From Firmicutes bacterium TM09-10 (GTDB lineage: Bacteria; Bacillota; Clostridia; Lachnospirales; Lachnospiraceae): a DNA stretch of 64,000 nt. Positions 7,929-17,082 of the stretch are shown piece after piece. Below the pieces are notes generated by a model. The model saw only the letters and a program-made list of their open reading frames with translations, did not search any database and was not told where the DNA came from. Position 1 is the first letter of the stretch, and every line of letters starts with the position of its first letter. The position numbers and the translations under genes were made by a program. The DNA is taken from the NCBI GenBank assembly GCA_003481005.1, contig QUKC01000010.1:69248-133247 (forward strand), given 5' to 3'.

Positions 7929-9356
7929 ATGCAACAGGAACAATCCATTTCCAGTCAAAATTTGTCCGATTCCCGGCTCAGCCGCTTCGGATTCCATTCT
8001 AAAAAGCCGTCCGATTCCGCTTTTTATAAGACGTTTTTTTCCATGTATCCGCTGCTCGTCCTGCAGAATGTCGTGACGCTTTCCGTCAATCTCGCCGACA
8101 ACATGATGCTCGGAGCTTACGGTGAATCCGCGCTGTCCGGCGCAGCTGCGGTCAATCAGATTCAGTTCGTCTATCAGTGCCTGCTTACTGCCCTGGGCGA
8201 TGGACTCGTCATGTTCGGCAGCCAGTATTGGGGCAAAAAGCAGCTTTCCCCGCTGCGCAAAATCGCCGCATCCGCCATGCACTTCGGGCTTTTGCTTTCT
8301 GCAGTTTTATTCCTGCTGGTCAGCATTTTCCCGATACAGGCGCTTCGGATTTTCACGACGGATTCCGCCATCCTCGAACAGGGCGCACAGTATCTGAGTA
8401 TTATCCGTTTTACTTACCTGTTCTTTGCAATCACACAGATTCTGCTCGCAACCCTTCGAAGCGTGGAAATCGTCGGCATTGCGTTCCGGCTTTCCTGTAT
8501 GGCACTTCTTGTCAATTGTTCAATTAACTATCTTCTGATTTTCGGTCATTTCGGATTCCCGCAGCTGGGCATCCGCGGTGCGGCGATCGGCACGCTGACC
8601 GCCCGCATATTGGAGGTTATCGTTCTGCTTGTTTACCTTTTCCGCAGCGCAGGCAAAAAGCTCGGGCTGCATTTTTCCAATTACTTCCATGTCGATCCGG
8701 TTCTGACGAAGGATTACCTCAAAACAACAGCCCCTATGCTCGTCACGAATGGACTCTGGGGCGTCAATACCGCCCTGCAGACCGTTATTTTAGGGCATAT
8801 GACAGCTGCTGCCATCGCGGCAAACAGCGTTGCCTCGACCCTTTACATGCTCATCAAATCCACCGCCATCGGTGCTTCCTCCACAGCCTCCGTCATGATC
8901 GGAAAAGCAGTCGGCTCCGGTGACATCCCGCTGACAAAACACTATTCCAAACTGCTGCAGCGTCTGTTTTTATGCATTGGTGTACTGTCCGGCATTACAC
9001 TGTTTTTCATCCGTATCCCGATCCTCTCGATCTACGATCTGCAGCCTGCCACAAAGGAAATGGCAAATACTTTTCTCATCATCCTGAGTGTCATCTGCGT
9101 CGGCATGACTTATCAGATGCCCACCAATAACGGCATCATCCGCGGCGGCGGGAACGCACTTTTCGTCGTCAAAATGGACCTGATCAGCATCTGGTGCATC
9201 GTCCTGCCGCTGTCGTTTTTCATGGCGTTTGTGATGCATGCATCCCCGACCGTCGTGGTCTGGTGTCTGAACGCAGATCAGATTTTTAAATGCGTGCCCG
9301 CCTTTCTGGAATCCAACTACGGCAACTGGATTCGGAAGCTGACGCGGGACGAATGA
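7929..9356 (+). CDS. MATE family efflux transporter
   Basis: Inner-membrane multidrug/cation antiporter of 475 residues with about twelve hydrophobic segments in two MatE halves. The first half shows NLADNMMLGAYGESALSGAA and the GDGLVMFGSQYWG segment, the second ANSVASTLYMLIKSTAIGAS and the PTNNGIIRGGGN motif usual in the family. The N-terminus has about 35 polar residues before the first membrane segment, somewhat longer than usual. AAGAGGT precedes the ATG. It is divergent from the ABC-F gene and ends in a terminator. The substrate cannot be read from the sequence. Confidence 0.92.
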   Translation: MQQEQSISSQNLSDSRLSRFGFHSKKPSDSAFYKTFFSMYPLLVLQNVVTLSVNLADNMMLGAYGESALSGAAAVNQIQFVYQCLLTALGDGLVMFGSQYWGKKQLSPLRKIAASAMHFGLLLSAVLFLLVSIFPIQALRIFTTDSAILEQGAQYLSIIRFTYLFFAITQILLATLRSVEIVGIAFRLSCMALLVNCSINYLLIFGHFGFPQLGIRGAAIGTLTARILEVIVLLVYLFRSAGKKLGLHFSNYFHVDPVLTKDYLKTTAPMLVTNGLWGVNTALQTVILGHMTAAAIAANSVASTLYMLIKSTAIGASSTASVMIGKAVGSGDIPLTKHYSKLLQRLFLCIGVLSGITLFFIRIPILSIYDLQPATKEMANTFLIILSVICVGMTYQMPTNNGIIRGGGNALFVVKMDLISIWCIVLPLSFFMAFVMHASPTVVVWCLNADQIFKCVPAFLESNYGNWIRKLTRDE

Positions 9357-9400
9357 ATACGCAGGCTTGATGCAGCGCCCTCGTCGTCCAGCGGAAACGC

Positions 9401-9470
9401 AAAAAAATCCCGAAGCAGAATGTCTTCTCAGCAAATATTTGCCAGATAGCATCCTGCTCCGGGATTTTTT
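9401..9470. terminator. Bidirectional terminator
   Basis: AAAAAAATCCCG-A-AGCAG (9401-9417) pairs with CTGCT-C-CGGGATTTTTT (9454-9470) with an A-rich and a T-rich flank. It lies between the convergent MATE and ileS genes. The 127 bases from here to the ileS stop show nothing else. Confidence 0.8.
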
Positions 9471-9597
9471 ATTCGCATATTGGCATCAGACAGCTGCACT
9501 TCTTCCAGCCTTCCGATGCTGCGCATGACACGTGCAGAGCCATTTGACGGCAGGCTGCCGCTTCAACCGCCCTGCCCGCGCCGCGTGCCTGTGCTGT

Positions 9598-12500
9598 TTA
9601 TGCGTTTACTTTTTCTACACCAATGGTAACGGTTTCTCCGTTAACGTTCCACTCCTTGCTGACTGCAAGCGCCTCTTCACCGACGAACGCATCCGCCAGA
9701 ACCTTGCCGGCGATCATTGCTTCATTCCGTGCAACAATGCCTTCTACCTTCTCATTGCCGCAGACAGAAACCTTAATGTGATCCATCACTTCAAAGCCTG
9801 CATCCTTACGCATAGTCTGGATCTTGCTGATGACTTCGTATACAAAGCCCTCTTCCAGCAGCTCCTCAGACAGGTTGGTGTCCAGAACAACTGTCATGTA
9901 GTTGTCTGCCTCAGATACATAACCGGGCTTCTGAGCCATATCGATCAGCAGGTCCTCTTTGGTCAGCTCCACTTCTGTGCCGTTCACATCAAATTTCAGT
10001 GCTCCAACGCTTTCCAGCTCATCCATTGCAGCATTTCCATCCAGCTCATCCAAATGCTGTTTGATGCCGCCAAGCTGTTTGCCGTATTTGGGTCCAACTG
10101 TACGCAGCTGAGGCTTGAAGGTGTATGCAGTAAAGTCACGCACGTCATCTGTGAAGACTACCTTCTTGACATTTAATTCGTCTTCGATGATTTCCTGATA
10201 GAAATCAGACAGCTGCTTGTCGGCTTTGACAAACATCGTGCCAATAGGCTGACGGTTCTTGATGTTTGCCGTGTTACGGCACGCACGTCCCATAACGACG
10301 ATTTCCAGAACCTCTTTCATATCCTCTTCCAGCTTCTCATCCATCAGAGCGGTGTCTGCTGTCGGGAAGTCACACAGATGAACGCTTTCCGGAGCGCTTG
10401 CATCTACGCTGCAGACAAGGTTTCTGTAAATATCCTCTGTCATAAACGGGATCATCGGGGCTGCAGCCTTGGCAGTTGTCACAAGAGCTGTATACAGTGT
10501 CATGTAAGCGTTGATCTTATCCTGCTCCATGCCCTTTGCCCAGAAACGTTCCCGGCTTCTTCTTACATACCAGTTACTTAAATCATCCACAAAATCCTGC
10601 AGTGCTCTTGCAGCTTCCGGGATACGGTACTGATCCAGGTTTTCGTCCACAGCCTTTACCATGGTGTTGAGTCTGGACAAAATCCATTTATCCATAACGG
10701 AAAGCTTATCATATTCCAGTGTGTGCTCTGCCGCATTGAAATTATCGATATTTGCATACAGTACAAAGAACGCATAGGAGTTCCACAGCGTGCTCATGAA
10801 CTTACGCTGACCTTCCATAACTGCCTTGCCGCTGTAGCGCTTCGGAATCCAGGGAGCGGATACCGTATAGAAATACCAGCGGTTTGCATCTGCGCCGTAT
10901 TTTTCCAGGGCTTCGAAGGGATCCACCGCATTGCCCTTGGACTTACTCATCTTCTGACCATTTTCATCGAGAACGTGACCCATAACGATAACGTTTTCAA
11001 AAGGAGAGCGGTTAAACAGCAGCGTAGATTCCGCCATCAGAGAGTAAAACCAGCCTCTTGTCTGGTCAACAGCCTCGGAAATGAACTGTGCCGGGAACTG
11101 TCTCTTAAATACGTCCTGATTTTCAAAGGGATAATGATGCTGTGCAAAGGGCATTGCGCCGGAGTCAAACCAGCAGTCGATTACTTCGGGAACACGGTGC
11201 ATGGTGCCGCCGCACTCCGGGCACTTCATTGTGATCTCGTCGATATAAGGACGATGCAGCTCTACAGTCAGCGCCTTTTCGTTGCCGGATTTTTCAAACA
11301 GCTCCTGACGGCTGCCGATGGATTCCATATGTCCGCAGGAGCACTCCCATACGTTCAGAGGAGTTCCCCAGTAACGGTTTCTGGAAATACCCCAGTCCTG
11401 TACGTTTTCCAGCCAGTCGCCGAAACGTCCTTTACCGATGGATTCCGGAATCCAGTTTACAGTATTGTTATTTGCAATCAGTTCATCGCGGACTGCCGTC
11501 ATGCGGATGAACCAGGATTCTCTTGCGTAGTAGATCAGGGGCGTGTCGCATCTCCAGCAGTGAGGATAGCTGTGCTCAAACTTCGGAGCCGCAAACAGCA
11601 GGTGCACATCCTCCAGAGCCTGCAGGACAAGGGGATCTGCTTTCTTTACAAATACACCCGGCCAGGGAGTTTCTTTGGTCATATCGCCTTTACCGTCTAC
11701 CAGCTGTACGAACGGAAGATCATATTTTCTGCCTACGTTTGCATCGTCTTCACCGAATGCAGGTGCGATATGAACCACGCCGGTACCATCTGTCAGGGTA
11801 ACGTACGTATCGCAGGTTACATAGTAGGCTTTCTTATTCTGTTTTTTACAGATATCCACTGCACAGTCAAACAGCGGCTCATACGCCTTGTATTCCAGAT
11901 CTTTACCTGTGTAGGTTTCCAGCACTTCATAGGCGGGAGCTTCCGGATTTTCCGCATTCAGCTTGCCAAGAACAGTATCCAGCAGAGCTTCTGCCATATA
12001 ATAGGTATAGCCGTCAGCAGCTTTTACCTTGCAGTATGCCTCGTTCGGATTTACGCAAAGTGCAACGTTGGAGGGCAGGGTCCACGGCGTGGTTGTCCAT
12101 GCCAGGAAATAAGCATCTTCGCCGACTACCTTGAAGCGAACGACTGCAGAACGTTCCTTGACATCCTTATAGCCCTGAGCAACCTCCTGTGCAGACAGCG
12201 GTGTTCCGCAGCGAGGACAGTAGGGAACGATCTTAAAGCCTTTGTATAACAGGTTTTTGTCCCAGATCTGCTTTAATGCCCACCACTCGGATTCGATATA
12301 GTTATCATCATAGGTGATGTAGGGATTGTCCATATCTGCCCAGAAACCAACGGTATCGGAAAATTTTTCCCACATGCCTTTGTACTTCCAGACGCTTTCC
12401 TTACATTTATCAATAAAAGGAACCAGTCCGTACTGTTCGATCTGATCCTTGCCGTCCAGACCCAGCAGCTTTTCCACTTCCAGCTCAACCGGAAGTCCGT

Positions 12501-12762
12501 GGGTATCCCAGCCTGCCTTACGGGGTACATAATAGCCCTTCATGGTGCGATAACGGGGAATCATGTCCTTGATAACACGGGTTTCCAGATGTCCGATATG
12601 CGGCTTGCCGTTTGCAGTCGGAGGTCCGTCATAGAATGTATAGGTCGGACCCTGCTTGCGCTGTTCCATACTCTTTTTAAAAATATCATTGTCACGCCAG
12701 AACTGCTCAACGTTCTTTTCGCGTTCCATGAAATTCAAGTTTGTGTCAACTTTGTTGTACAT
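9598..12762 (-). CDS. ileS: Isoleucyl-tRNA synthetase, apparently the eukaryote-like (IleS2) type
   Basis: Charges tRNA-Ile in the cytosol. The 1054-residue protein has the class I HIGH motif in GPPTANGKPHIGHLETRVIK, the WDTHGLPVE segment, a CP1 editing domain, and KMSKS in ENGQKMSKSKGNAVDPF, then an anticodon-binding domain and a C-terminal extension (residues about 930-1054). The length and segments such as CPRCGTPLSAQEVAQGY resemble the long IleS2 type rather than the approximately 920-residue Bacillus type; no C-terminal cysteine cluster of the IleS1 type is present. IleS2 enzymes are often insensitive to mupirocin. The ATG at 12762 was chosen from AAGGAAAGGAAC. A T-box leader precedes it. 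Confidence 0.95.
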   Translation of the reverse strand: MYNKVDTNLNFMEREKNVEQFWRDNDIFKKSMEQRKQGPTYTFYDGPPTANGKPHIGHLETRVIKDMIPRYRTMKGYYVPRKAGWDTHGLPVELEVEKLLGLDGKDQIEQYGLVPFIDKCKESVWKYKGMWEKFSDTVGFWADMDNPYITYDDNYIESEWWALKQIWDKNLLYKGFKIVPYCPRCGTPLSAQEVAQGYKDVKERSAVVRFKVVGEDAYFLAWTTTPWTLPSNVALCVNPNEAYCKVKAADGYTYYMAEALLDTVLGKLNAENPEAPAYEVLETYTGKDLEYKAYEPLFDCAVDICKKQNKKAYYVTCDTYVTLTDGTGVVHIAPAFGEDDANVGRKYDLPFVQLVDGKGDMTKETPWPGVFVKKADPLVLQALEDVHLLFAAPKFEHSYPHCWRCDTPLIYYARESWFIRMTAVRDELIANNNTVNWIPESIGKGRFGDWLENVQDWGISRNRYWGTPLNVWECSCGHMESIGSRQELFEKSGNEKALTVELHRPYIDEITMKCPECGGTMHRVPEVIDCWFDSGAMPFAQHHYPFENQDVFKRQFPAQFISEAVDQTRGWFYSLMAESTLLFNRSPFENVIVMGHVLDENGQKMSKSKGNAVDPFEALEKYGADANRWYFYTVSAPWIPKRYSGKAVMEGQRKFMSTLWNSYAFFVLYANIDNFNAAEHTLEYDKLSVMDKWILSRLNTMVKAVDENLDQYRIPEAARALQDFVDDLSNWYVRRSRERFWAKGMEQDKINAYMTLYTALVTTAKAAAPMIPFMTEDIYRNLVCSVDASAPESVHLCDFPTADTALMDEKLEEDMKEVLEIVVMGRACRNTANIKNRQPIGTMFVKADKQLSDFYQEIIEDELNVKKVVFTDDVRDFTAYTFKPQLRTVGPKYGKQLGGIKQHLDELDGNAAMDELESVGALKFDVNGTEVELTKEDLLIDMAQKPGYVSEADNYMTVVLDTNLSEELLEEGFVYEVISKIQTMRKDAGFEVMDHIKVSVCGNEKVEGIVARNEAMIAGKVLADAFVGEEALAVSKEWNVNGETVTIGVEKVNA

Positions 12763-12845
12763 GGCTTTGTTCCTTTCCTTTGAATAAACTGATGCCCTCG
12801 GGTCGCGCATGCGACATGATTCCATCCCGCCGCAGTGCGATCCGA

Positions 12846-12878
12846 GCTTTTTTATCGTCTGAAAGACGATAAAAAAGC
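12846..12878 (-). other. Perfect hairpin just after the T-box terminator
   Basis: A 15-bp perfect inverted repeat (12846-12860 with 12864-12878, 3-base loop) lies in the ileS leader. In the RNA its 5' arm includes the U-run and last stem bases of the T-box terminator, so the two hairpins cannot both form fully. Confidence 0.75.
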
Positions 12879-13205
12879 CCCGTCCCTGTAAAGGGACGAG
12901 GCACTTGTTCGTGACTTCGTTTCACCACCCGTTACAACATACGCCCGCTGCAAATCAACTCAGCCGGGAAATATGCGCTCCGATAACGCCGGAAACTGAC
13001 GTTGCTGCCTACCAGATACCCTGATCCTTTGTTTCCTGCAAAAGCTTCCGCTCTTTGGAAACCGGATCTGCCCCGGATACCGTTTGACCGCACAACTCGG
13101 AAGGGATTTTCAACCAACTCTACTCGCACCGGTCTTGCACCTGCACCGGCTCGCTGCAGCTTTCAACGATGGCTTACTGTCTTCGTCACAGTCTTTCTTT
13201 TTTAT
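12871..13205 (-). promoter_or_regulatory. T-box leader of ileS
   Basis: tRNA-Ile-sensing transcription attenuator in the ileS leader. On the minus strand the Stem I start (TGTGACGAAGACAGTAAG) and apical loop region (GAGCCGGTGCAGGTGCAAGA, then CCGGT) are typical. A candidate AUC specifier is at 13105-13107. The antiterminator bulge region reads GGGTGGTGAAACGAAG at about 12915-12930; its UGGU can pair with the ACCA end of tRNA-Ile. CTCGTCCCT then takes part in the terminator stem GCCTCGTCCCT/AGGGACGGGGC (12877-12902) with a U-run at 12871-12876. Uncharged tRNA-Ile would favour antitermination. Confidence 0.9.
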
Positions 13206-13252
13206 AACCTGTTTCTATGAGGCTGGAATGCGTATGCATTCCGATGCCATAG

Positions 13253-13282
13253 ATTATAAAACCCGAATTGCGGCATTGTCAA
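13253..13282 (-). promoter_or_regulatory. Promoter of the ileS T-box transcript
   Basis: Perfect TTGACA (13277-13282) and perfect TATAAT (13253-13258) on the minus strand with an 18-base spacer. The leader from here to the ileS start is about 480 bases. Confidence 0.75.
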
Positions 13283-13455
13283 GCGGAATGGGAAGATTTT
13301 CCTGGAGCGAACGGCACATTTAAAGCGATTCTCTGATTTTATCTTTTTTTAATCAGATTTTCACACAATCGACACAGTTTTGGACTACATTAGTATTTAT
13401 CAATAGGAACGAACCTTCGCAAAAACGAACCGCTCGCTCAGAAAAGAGGACTACT

Positions 13456-13803
13456 ATGAGTGATCAGGGTAAAATTGAAAAAATCCACAAACTTGATACG
13501 AAGCATAAAACAGCTTCTATTATTAAACTGATGGAGGGTAAGCATTCCGATACCGAAGTGATCTGCGCAGCACTGGAAGCACTCGGTGACATTGCCGACG
13601 AGGATTCCCTCAATGAGATTACACATTATCTGGAACATGAAGATCCTGCGATCCGTACCAAGGCATGTTGTGTTGCTGCGAAATTGAATACGGATTATTT
13701 AAATACGCGTGTCCGCTATCAGATGTCCCAGGAAAAAGATCCTGAGGTCAAAAAAGCGATTCAGGAAGCCCTGGATCATGCAGGACACATTGTTGAGCCT
13801 TAA
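13456..13803 (+). CDS. Small HEAT-repeat protein
   Basis: Soluble all-helical protein of 115 residues. Two or three HEAT-like helix pairs are visible: TEVICAALEALGDIADEDSL, the segment DPAIRTKACCVAAKLNTDY and DPEVKKAIQEALDHAGHI, each with the DxxVRxxAxxAL-type spacing. Such proteins are scaffolds for protein contacts; no catalytic residues are evident. AAAAGAGGA precedes the ATG. It is a single-gene unit divergent from ileS, with a terminator about 80 bases downstream. No partner is suggested by the neighbours. Confidence 0.82.
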   Translation: MSDQGKIEKIHKLDTKHKTASIIKLMEGKHSDTEVICAALEALGDIADEDSLNEITHYLEHEDPAIRTKACCVAAKLNTDYLNTRVRYQMSQEKDPEVKKAIQEALDHAGHIVEP

Positions 13804-13882
13804 CATTGGGCTTTTGAGACAGACATTCTCTTATATTCGGTGCAGATTGAACTATTTCAACCTCACACTACTTTCTCCTTTT

Positions 13883-13916
13883 AGGGCGTCGGAAAACCGG
13901 CGCCCTCTCCTTTTTT
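13883..13916 (+). terminator. Terminator after the HEAT-repeat gene
   Basis: AGGGCGTCGG pairs with CCGGCGCCCT (one G-U pair) across an AAAA loop and is followed by CTCCTTTTTT. Confidence 0.8.
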
Positions 13917-14070
13917 CCGGGAACGTGAGATGTCAGGTGGATTTCCGGAACCAACCTCACGGTGCAGCACCGGGCAGCAAGCCAGGTTCTTCGCGAAAAG
14001 CATTCTCTGCAGGCATTCGACAGCTTCAGGAATACCGCATTTCGAACAATTTACATTTTCCCCATTCCGA

Positions 14071-14280
14071 TATACAATGATGCCAGGGTCAAAAAGTCTA
14101 AGCCCACATGAGCTTGCTCATAGGTGGGTGAAAGACCTTTTGACCCGCCCCCGATAGTCGCATATCGTGGGATGATAATCCCACGATATGCGACTATCGG
14201 GCAGGATTGTGGGAGTGCGCAGCACGGAACAATCCGCAGGCATCAAGGTCGGGGGCTTTTGACCCCGACATCATACAATA
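14071..14280. repeat. MITE-like element with imperfect terminal inverted repeats and a 24-bp internal palindrome
   Basis: The ends are inverted copies: TATACAATGATGCCAGGGTC plus AAAA on the left and the complement of TATTGTATGATGTCGGGGTC plus AAAA on the right. In the middle is a perfect 24-bp inverted repeat (14150-14173 with 14178-14201, loop GATA). Nothing in it is coding. A diverged copy of the left end is at 38693. It lies in the 517-base gap before the CLC gene. The stretch between the preceding terminator and this element shows nothing recognisable. Confidence 0.6.
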
Positions 14281-14320
14281 CTGTTCAGATAAACCACTAC
14301 CACCCGAAAGGAGGTTCTTC

Positions 14321-15622
14321 ATGGAACCCATCTCCTCCCTGCAGGCCGAAGAAGCCCGCCTGCGCTCCAAGCTTGCAAACAATCCTTTTTTCTCCAGTGC
14401 AAGCAACCTCTTCCAGTTTCTTCGCTGGATGCTTATTTCAACCCTGACCGGACTCGTTGTCGGATCTGTCAGCACTATATTTAATTTTGGGCTGAAATTC
14501 GCAGTCGATTTCAGACATGCCCATCTCTGGGTTGTGCTCTTTTTACCTGTTGCCGGACTTGCCATCGTATTTCTGTATCGTTTTTTTCACTATGAAAATA
14601 ATGCAGGCACAGACACTGTTATCAACAGCATCCATAAAGAAGCTCATATTCCGCTTCGCATGAGCTTTCTGATTTTTGTTTCCACCATCCTGACCGTTTT
14701 GTGCGGCGGCTCCGTCGGCCGTGAGGGCGCTGCCATGCAGATTGGCGGCAGCATCGGGGAACAAATCGGGGAAAAGCTTCGTTTTAATGAAAAGGATAAA
14801 AAAATCATGCTCATGAGCGGTATTTCCGCTGCTTTCTCCGCCCTGTTCGGAACCCCGATGGCGGCTGCTTTTCTCGCAATGGAAATCGCCAGCATCGGTA
14901 TCATGTACTATGCGGCGCTCGTTCCCTGCATCTGGGCTTCTCTGACTGCCTATATGCTTGCCAAAGCATTTCACGCTCCCTTTGAAAATCTTGCGATTTC
15001 ATCGGATGTCACGTTAAACCTCGGTGGTTCCGCCCGCGTGATTTTGCTTGCCGTCCTGTGCGCCTTTGTCAGCATCCTGTTCTGCAAAACCATGCACGGC
15101 ATCAAGGCTCTTTATGCCAGATTTTTTCCGAACCCGTTTATTCGCGCATTTGCAGGCGGTGTCATTATTATCCTGCTTTCACTTCTTTTGCGCACCGACG
15201 ACTACCTCGGTCCCGGCATGAATATCATCGAACGCGCCTTACACGGAGAAACTGCGGCATTTGCCTTTCTTTTGAAAATTCTTTTCACCGCACTCACCAT
15301 CGGCGCAGGCTTTAAAGGCGGCGAAATCGTGCCCTCGTTCTTTACCGGCGCAACATTCGGCTGTCTGTTTGCCATCCTGACAGGTGCAAGTGCTCCGCTA
15401 TGTGCCGCCATCGGCATGGTTTCTGTGTTCTGCGGCGTGACAAACTGCCCCATCACCGCGCTGTTGATCAGCTTCGAGCTGTTCGGCTTCGACCACGCTT
15501 ATTACTACCTGATCGCAATTGCCGTCAGCTACATGCTTTCCGGATATTACAGCCTGTACCACGCACAGACCATCGTGTATTCAAAATTCGAAAATAGTTA
15601 TGTAAATCGGCGTGGAGAGTAA
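14321..15622 (+). CDS. CLC-family anion channel/antiporter, fluoride-type (CLC-F)-like
   Basis: Integral membrane protein of 433 residues with the CLC fold. GGSVGREGAAMQIGGSIGEQ holds the gating glutamate; canonical chloride CLCs have GREGP here. The first anion-binding motif GSGIP is absent, with NAGTDTVI in its place, and IPLRMSFLIF leads into the GREG segment, as I recall for the fluoride-exporting CLC-F branch. GAGFKGGEIVPSFFTGATFG is the third conserved motif. ATG at 14321 follows AAAGGAGG; an upstream GTG frame would extend into the MITE-like element. No fluoride riboswitch is recognisable upstream, so fluoride specificity rests on motifs only. Confidence 0.85.
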   Translation: MEPISSLQAEEARLRSKLANNPFFSSASNLFQFLRWMLISTLTGLVVGSVSTIFNFGLKFAVDFRHAHLWVVLFLPVAGLAIVFLYRFFHYENNAGTDTVINSIHKEAHIPLRMSFLIFVSTILTVLCGGSVGREGAAMQIGGSIGEQIGEKLRFNEKDKKIMLMSGISAAFSALFGTPMAAAFLAMEIASIGIMYYAALVPCIWASLTAYMLAKAFHAPFENLAISSDVTLNLGGSARVILLAVLCAFVSILFCKTMHGIKALYARFFPNPFIRAFAGGVIIILLSLLLRTDDYLGPGMNIIERALHGETAAFAFLLKILFTALTIGAGFKGGEIVPSFFTGATFGCLFAILTGASAPLCAAIGMVSVFCGVTNCPITALLISFELFGFDHAYYYLIAIAVSYMLSGYYSLYHAQTIVYSKFENSYVNRRGE

Positions 15623-15746
15623 AAAATGCAAATACTCCGTAAAGTGGATCTGTGTTTTGTGTTTCACCTTTGTATTATTTTCACAAAATATTGATTCTTC
15701 GTTGCTTTCCCTCCGATCATCCTCTACAATAAAATCAGGATTTCAT

Positions 15747-15790
15747 ACAATAGAATGCACGCTCTGCGAGTGTTCTATCGCCATGAATAA
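15747..15790 (+). repeat. 44-bp hairpin repeat, diverged copy
   Basis: ACAATAGAATGCACGCTCTG followed by CGAG, a diverged right arm and CCATGAATAA. It matches the copies at 17083 and 53960, but several right-arm bases have changed, so the hairpin is weaker. It lies 20 bases upstream of the MFS gene. Confidence 0.7.
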
Positions 15791-15810
15791 AATACAAAGG
15801 AGTATTTCAT

Positions 15811-17073
15811 ATGAAAGAGACAAAAGATTCCTCCCAACGGCTCACCAAAGCGGAAAAGAGCTGGATTCTCTACGACGTGGCTAATTCCGCTTTTATTATG
15901 ATCGTTACCGCGACAATCCCCATCTATTTCCGCAGTCTGGCAGAGGGCTCCGGCATGAGCGGCACCTCCGCCACCTCCCTCTGGGGCAGCGCAACCAGCA
16001 TTTCCATCCTGATCCTCGCCCTGCTTTCCCCCGTTCTCGGTGCAATTGCAGACTACGAAAATATGAAGAAGAAAATTTTCACGATCTTTTTCGTTATCGC
16101 CATCGCCGGAGGATTCCTTTTCACATTCGCACCCGGGTGGCTGTCCTTTTTGATTTTCTTTATCATATCCAGGATCGGCTACGCCGCCTGCAACATTTTT
16201 TATGACGCTATGCTCATTGATGTTACGACAGATGAGCGGATGGATCGGGTTTCTACCTGCGGCTATGCATTCGGCTATATCGGCAGCTGCATTCCCTTCG
16301 TTGCAGGACTGCTCCTGATCTTAAACTGCGATGCCATCGGTCTTCCTATGGTTACGGCAACACGGATTTCCTTCGTCATCACGATGGTATGGTGGATCGT
16401 TATGTCGATTCCGCTGTACAAAAATGTGCACCAGCAATATTCCCTGCCTCATGAGCCCCATGTTTTTGCTGCTACCTTTAAACGCCTCGGTGCAACCTTT
16501 CAAAAGCTGGCAAAAGACAAGCGGATGCTGTTCTTTATCATAGGATATTTCTGCTATATCGACGGTGTTTACACAATTATTTCCATGGCAACCACCTATG
16601 GCGGAGAAGTCGGCATCGATTCCAATGCTATGGTGCTCGCCCTGCTTTTAACCCAGTTTGTTGCCTTCCCCTGCTCCATCTTGAGCGGAACACTTGCCAA
16701 GAAGTTCGGCTCCATGCGTATGATCAAGATTTTCATCGTCATGTACATGGCAATCTGCCTGTTCGGCTACGGACTTGACACCGAGCTGGAATTCTGGATC
16801 CTGGCGGTTTCTGTCGGTATCTGTCAGGGCGGCATCCAGGCACTGTCCCGTTCCTACTACGGAAAAATCATCCCGAAGGACGAATCCAGCGAATACTTCG
16901 GCTTCTTTGACGTATTCGGCAAGTTTGCGGACTTCTTCGGCCCGCTGATCATTTCCTTCTGTGCATACTTTTTCCACAACTCCAAATACGGTGTGCTGTC
17001 TCTGATCCTCCTCTTTGCGGTCGGACTGATCCTGATCACACTTTCTGAAAAACAACCGACTGCAGCTGAGTAA
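15811..17073 (+). CDS. MFS transporter, Atg22/UMF1 family
   Basis: Inner-membrane transporter of 420 residues with about twelve hydrophobic segments. The N-terminal AEKSWILYDVANSAFIMIVT and the segment GICQGGIQALSRSYYGKIIP are hallmarks of the bacterial UMF1 (Atg22-like) group, whose eukaryotic relatives export amino acids from vacuoles. The substrate of bacterial members is not established. CAAAGGAG precedes the ATG. It appears to be a single gene; copies of a 44-bp hairpin repeat lie on both sides, and a terminator follows at 17128. Confidence 0.9.
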   Translation: MKETKDSSQRLTKAEKSWILYDVANSAFIMIVTATIPIYFRSLAEGSGMSGTSATSLWGSATSISILILALLSPVLGAIADYENMKKKIFTIFFVIAIAGGFLFTFAPGWLSFLIFFIISRIGYAACNIFYDAMLIDVTTDERMDRVSTCGYAFGYIGSCIPFVAGLLLILNCDAIGLPMVTATRISFVITMVWWIVMSIPLYKNVHQQYSLPHEPHVFAATFKRLGATFQKLAKDKRMLFFIIGYFCYIDGVYTIISMATTYGGEVGIDSNAMVLALLLTQFVAFPCSILSGTLAKKFGSMRMIKIFIVMYMAICLFGYGLDTELEFWILAVSVGICQGGIQALSRSYYGKIIPKDESSEYFGFFDVFGKFADFFGPLIISFCAYFFHNSKYGVLSLILLFAVGLILITLSEKQPTAAE

Positions 17074-17082
17074 AGCAACAAA

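Noticed and set aside
10723..12249. 508-codon open frame on the plus strand
   Set aside because: It lies wholly opposite the ileS gene, whose motifs are unambiguous; the frame has no ribosome binding site and cysteine/histidine-rich antisense composition.
13804..14320. Fluoride riboswitch before the CLC gene
   Set aside because: The conserved aptamer segments could not be found by eye; the gap holds a terminator and a MITE-like element instead.
15612..15884. 90-codon frame between the CLC and MFS genes
   Set aside because: It covers the hairpin repeat and the MFS ribosome binding site and ends inside the MFS gene; it has no start signal of its own.
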